NCBI RefSeq assembly: GCF_014643835.1
Contig: NZ_BMKD01000001.1
Location: 372,001-436,000, forward strand
From: Mucilaginibacter rubeus
Lineage (GTDB): Bacteria > Bacteroidota > Bacteroidia > Sphingobacteriales > Sphingobacteriaceae
DNA: 64,000 nucleotides
Reading direction: 5' to 3'
The position numbers and the translations under genes are program-made. Below are positions 61,958-64,000 of this stretch, in pieces. How positions within the stretch are numbered: the first letter of the stretch is position 1; every line of letters begins with the position of its first letter. The notes under the pieces were generated by a model, which saw nothing but the letters and a program-made list of their open reading frames with translations, was not told the origin of the DNA and searched no databases.

Positions 61958-63586
61958 TTAAAAATCGTGATATAAATTTCTGAACGAGCTTCTTATCCCG
62001 AAGGTGATCATAGTGTTTTTTGAATCTTTCTGATCATTTTTTTCCTGGCGATATAACGCGCCGAGTTCCAGGCGTAAATTATACTTTGGGTTAAGTATGT
62101 AAGCAACAGTTCCTTCACCATAATAAAGCTGTGTGCTTATACCCTGGCCTATGGTAGTCGTAGTATTTTCCGATGGTACAAAAGGTTTGGTAATTATTTT
62201 GCCGTTATTTGCAGCCTTTGTGGCATCAAGTCCATATTTGGCATAATTAAGTTGCCCCTGGAAATCAAACCGGCCAACCGAATAATTCAAAATGCCTAAA
62301 AGTTCCCTGAAGTTTGCTCCGTAAGGATGGGCCAGAGGATCGCCGTAAAACGAATAACTGCTTATTGACTGCTGGTTACTGTAAGTGTATGGCTTAACAG
62401 TGTTATATTCAAATAGATAGTTTAACCTTTTAACTTTAAAAATATCTGCCCCACGGATCCCCAGTTGCCAGCCGTTGGTGTTATCGGTACTGTTGCCCGA
62501 AAAGAAATTGCTGCCTTTGAACCTGTCGAACATGATCTGTCCGTACAGGGCAGCTTTATCAAAAATCTTGTATTTGGCATTGAACCCTAAAAATACGTTA
62601 TCCTTTTTGTTCCCGCCCGGGCCCAATGAGCTTGCAAATAAAATAGGGTTTACAAAATTGGCGTCAAAGCCTGCCCGGTTGCCCTGGTTATCAGCTTCGG
62701 GAGCTATCAGGGCGTTAAACATACCAAACGAGGCGCGTTTGGTTATATTCCAGTCAATATAATGGAATAAAGCCCATTTGCGGCGGTTACTTCCAAAACT
62801 GTCAAATTTTTGTGCAACATTATTGAGGTCTTCAATATAGGCCCACGCTACCATATAACGTACGGGGCCAAGGTCGGCTGTAAGCCTGAGAAGCGGCATA
62901 TTGGCGGCAAAGTCAGATAAGAGCACCGACCGGTACCCGTCACCAATAAACATTTTATCTTCGCCTAATGTAATATTCAGTTTTTTTGTTACTGAATAGG
63001 AGAGTATTGCAGTTACGTACGACCAATCTTGTGAGTTGCGTGGTTGGCCTGTATACTTCCTGGCATATGCCTGGCCGGGTATAAAACCATTGGTATTGAC
63101 ATAGTTGTTATAATACGATACAAACTTGGCCGAATTTTCAAAACCGCTTGTGTAAAATGAAAATTTGCTGCCTACTGTTCCCCCAATTTGATAGCCACGT
63201 ACATTTAAGTTGGTCGAATTACTGTTAGTGAAATCCCTGCCGGCCTGCAGATCAGTAATATAGTCGGCATAAAAGGTATATTCTTTTGCTTTTACGTCAA
63301 AAAGGTGTTCATTAAATAATTTACGCCCGCCCCAGGTTTTGCGGTCTTTAACACCAACATTCATTACCGAATCATAGGTATGCAAAATGGTGCTGTCAAT
63401 TAAAAAAGGACGCAATGAAGTATGGACCGAGTTTTTTACAGAATAAATATCCGAATTGAACTTTTGATACAACTGGTATGAATTAGGTAAATAAACTGAT
63501 TGAGCTTTTGCTAATTGCGATGTAAATAAGGCAATTACAGCTATGATAAATGTTTTTCGAAAGCTTAGGAAGTAGAGTTTTTGCAT
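61958..63586 (-). CDS. Wzi/RemB-like outer-membrane beta-barrel protein
   Basis: 542 residues with a signal peptide (FIIAVIALFTSQLAKAQ) and a beta-barrel of many amphipathic strands. LNITLGEDKMFIGDGYRSVLLSDFAANMPLLRL is the family segment shared by capsule-assembly Wzi proteins and gliding protein RemB of Bacteroidota. It likely sits in the outer membrane and anchors or senses surface polysaccharide. It is not adjacent to the exopolysaccharide locus but may act on its product. The C-terminus ends in Phe as in barrels. Confidence 0.75.
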   Translation of the reverse strand: MQKLYFLSFRKTFIIAVIALFTSQLAKAQSVYLPNSYQLYQKFNSDIYSVKNSVHTSLRPFLIDSTILHTYDSVMNVGVKDRKTWGGRKLFNEHLFDVKAKEYTFYADYITDLQAGRDFTNSNSTNLNVRGYQIGGTVGSKFSFYTSGFENSAKFVSYYNNYVNTNGFIPGQAYARKYTGQPRNSQDWSYVTAILSYSVTKKLNITLGEDKMFIGDGYRSVLLSDFAANMPLLRLTADLGPVRYMVAWAYIEDLNNVAQKFDSFGSNRRKWALFHYIDWNITKRASFGMFNALIAPEADNQGNRAGFDANFVNPILFASSLGPGGNKKDNVFLGFNAKYKIFDKAALYGQIMFDRFKGSNFFSGNSTDNTNGWQLGIRGADIFKVKRLNYLFEYNTVKPYTYSNQQSISSYSFYGDPLAHPYGANFRELLGILNYSVGRFDFQGQLNYAKYGLDATKAANNGKIITKPFVPSENTTTTIGQGISTQLYYGEGTVAYILNPKYNLRLELGALYRQEKNDQKDSKNTMITFGIRSSFRNLYHDF

Positions 63587-63948
63587 TACAACAAAATAAG
63601 TATTAATTGTTCTAAGTTAAAAATTTCATTGGTAAATAAGGATATATACATACATGCCCCGCAGGTTGTTTCTGATATATATTAAAATTATGCAAATTGA
63701 TTTGGACATTGATACCTGGTTAACCGTTCATAATCATTGAATTAATTATTCAATAAAGCAGGTTTATAGTTATTAAATAAATGGATTGAAATATGCCTGT
63801 TCGTGGAGATCGGTAAATAAAATTTCTTTAATCCCAGTACTTCAAAAAGTTAATTAATGTTAAATTTTGTCACGTGCAGGTGTTTTTTTTAAATAAGTTA
63901 TAAAAATCATGATATTTGCCGCGCTATTAAATCAATTGATATTATTAA
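63587..63948. other. Divergent promoter region between the Wzi-like and DUF2723 genes
   Basis: 362 bases, AT-rich, no gene. GATATTTG at 63911-63918 is one mismatch from the TAnnTTTG -7 consensus and would give a start about 25 bases before the DUF2723 ATG; no good -33 box is seen. Confidence 0.4.
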
Positions 63949-64000
63949 ATGCAGTACAAAAAAATCAATAACCTGTTAGGCTGGCTTTGTTTTGTTATAG
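63949..64000 (+). CDS. DUF2723 family membrane protein, N-terminus only (cut by window end)
   Basis: ATG 63949 starts MQYKKINNLLGWLCFVI and runs off the window with 17 codons. This opening (KKINNLLGWLCF) is the conserved start of Bacteroidota DUF2723 proteins, large PMT/GT-C-like membrane glycosyltransferase-related proteins. The rest lies outside. Call based on only 17 residues, so moderate. Confidence 0.6.
   Translation, partial: MQYKKINNLLGWLCFVI

Noticed and set aside
1-64000. CRISPR arrays, tRNA, rRNA, complete insertion sequences, prophage
   Set aside because: No direct-repeat array, no tRNA-like cloverleaf seen, no transposase, integrase or phage protein found in any frame.

Overview
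The window looks like a chromosome segment of a Bacteroidota bacterium in the family Sphingobacteriaceae, most likely Mucilaginibacter or a close relative. The evidence is a SusC/SusD outer-membrane nutrient pair, a CRTAC1-type FG-GAP/ASPIC protein, a TMEM175-type channel, a Wzi/RemB-like barrel, a DUF2723 start, lipoprotein signals with few charged residues, almost no Shine-Dalgarno sites, and one TAnnTTTG-type -7 promoter box. No rRNA, tRNA, CRISPR array, complete insertion sequence or prophage was seen. Family assignments rest on reading motifs by eye, not on database searches.

Layout. 1-4 kb: the 3' part of a YitT/DUF2179 membrane protein, then a three-gene signalling operon on the minus strand (histidine kinase, single-domain receiver, receiver plus class III adenylate cyclase). 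4-27 kb: a large surface-glycan locus with an ABC exporter, seven glycosyltransferases, two O-antigen-polymerase-like membrane proteins, a Wzx-type flippase and a nucleotidyltransferase-fold protein. Inside it lies an unusual block with two SAM methyltransferases, an amidohydrolase, three radical-SAM enzymes and a 36-residue peptide gene coupled by ATGA to the amidohydrolase. 27-34 kb: a small zinc-ribbon protein, an ECF sigma factor coupled to a membrane protein that looks like an anti-sigma factor fused to an outer-membrane barrel, a gluzincin lipoprotein, and a PQQ dehydrogenase with a cytochrome c domain.

34-40 kb: a glycan-type locus. A transmembrane HTH protein faces two secreted ConA-like proteins, followed by a GH88 hydrolase and a TMEM175-type channel. 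39-49 kb: a SusC, SusD, FG-GAP/ASPIC and vanadium-haloperoxidase set on the minus strand. 49-55 kb: an L,D-transpeptidase, then a redoxin-fold protein with no cysteine at all preceded by two mini-ORFs that end in runs of Cys codons, then an AraC regulator divergent from an aldehyde dehydrogenase/DUF779 pair. 55-64 kb: an esterase with TPR, an MFS drug exporter, secreted and membrane unknowns, two DNA glycosylases (a zincless Fpg/Nei and an AlkZ-like protein), a tiny glycine-zipper protein, a Wzi/RemB-like barrel, and the first codons of a DUF2723 protein.

The strongest candidate for something undescribed is the double polycysteine leader (51059-51145 and 51214-51309) before a cysteine-free redoxin, with possible alternative RNA pairings. 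Next are the 36-residue peptide at 8018-8128 in the radical-SAM/methyltransferase block, and the membrane-HTH/ConA-lectin sensing locus at 34.3-37 kb.
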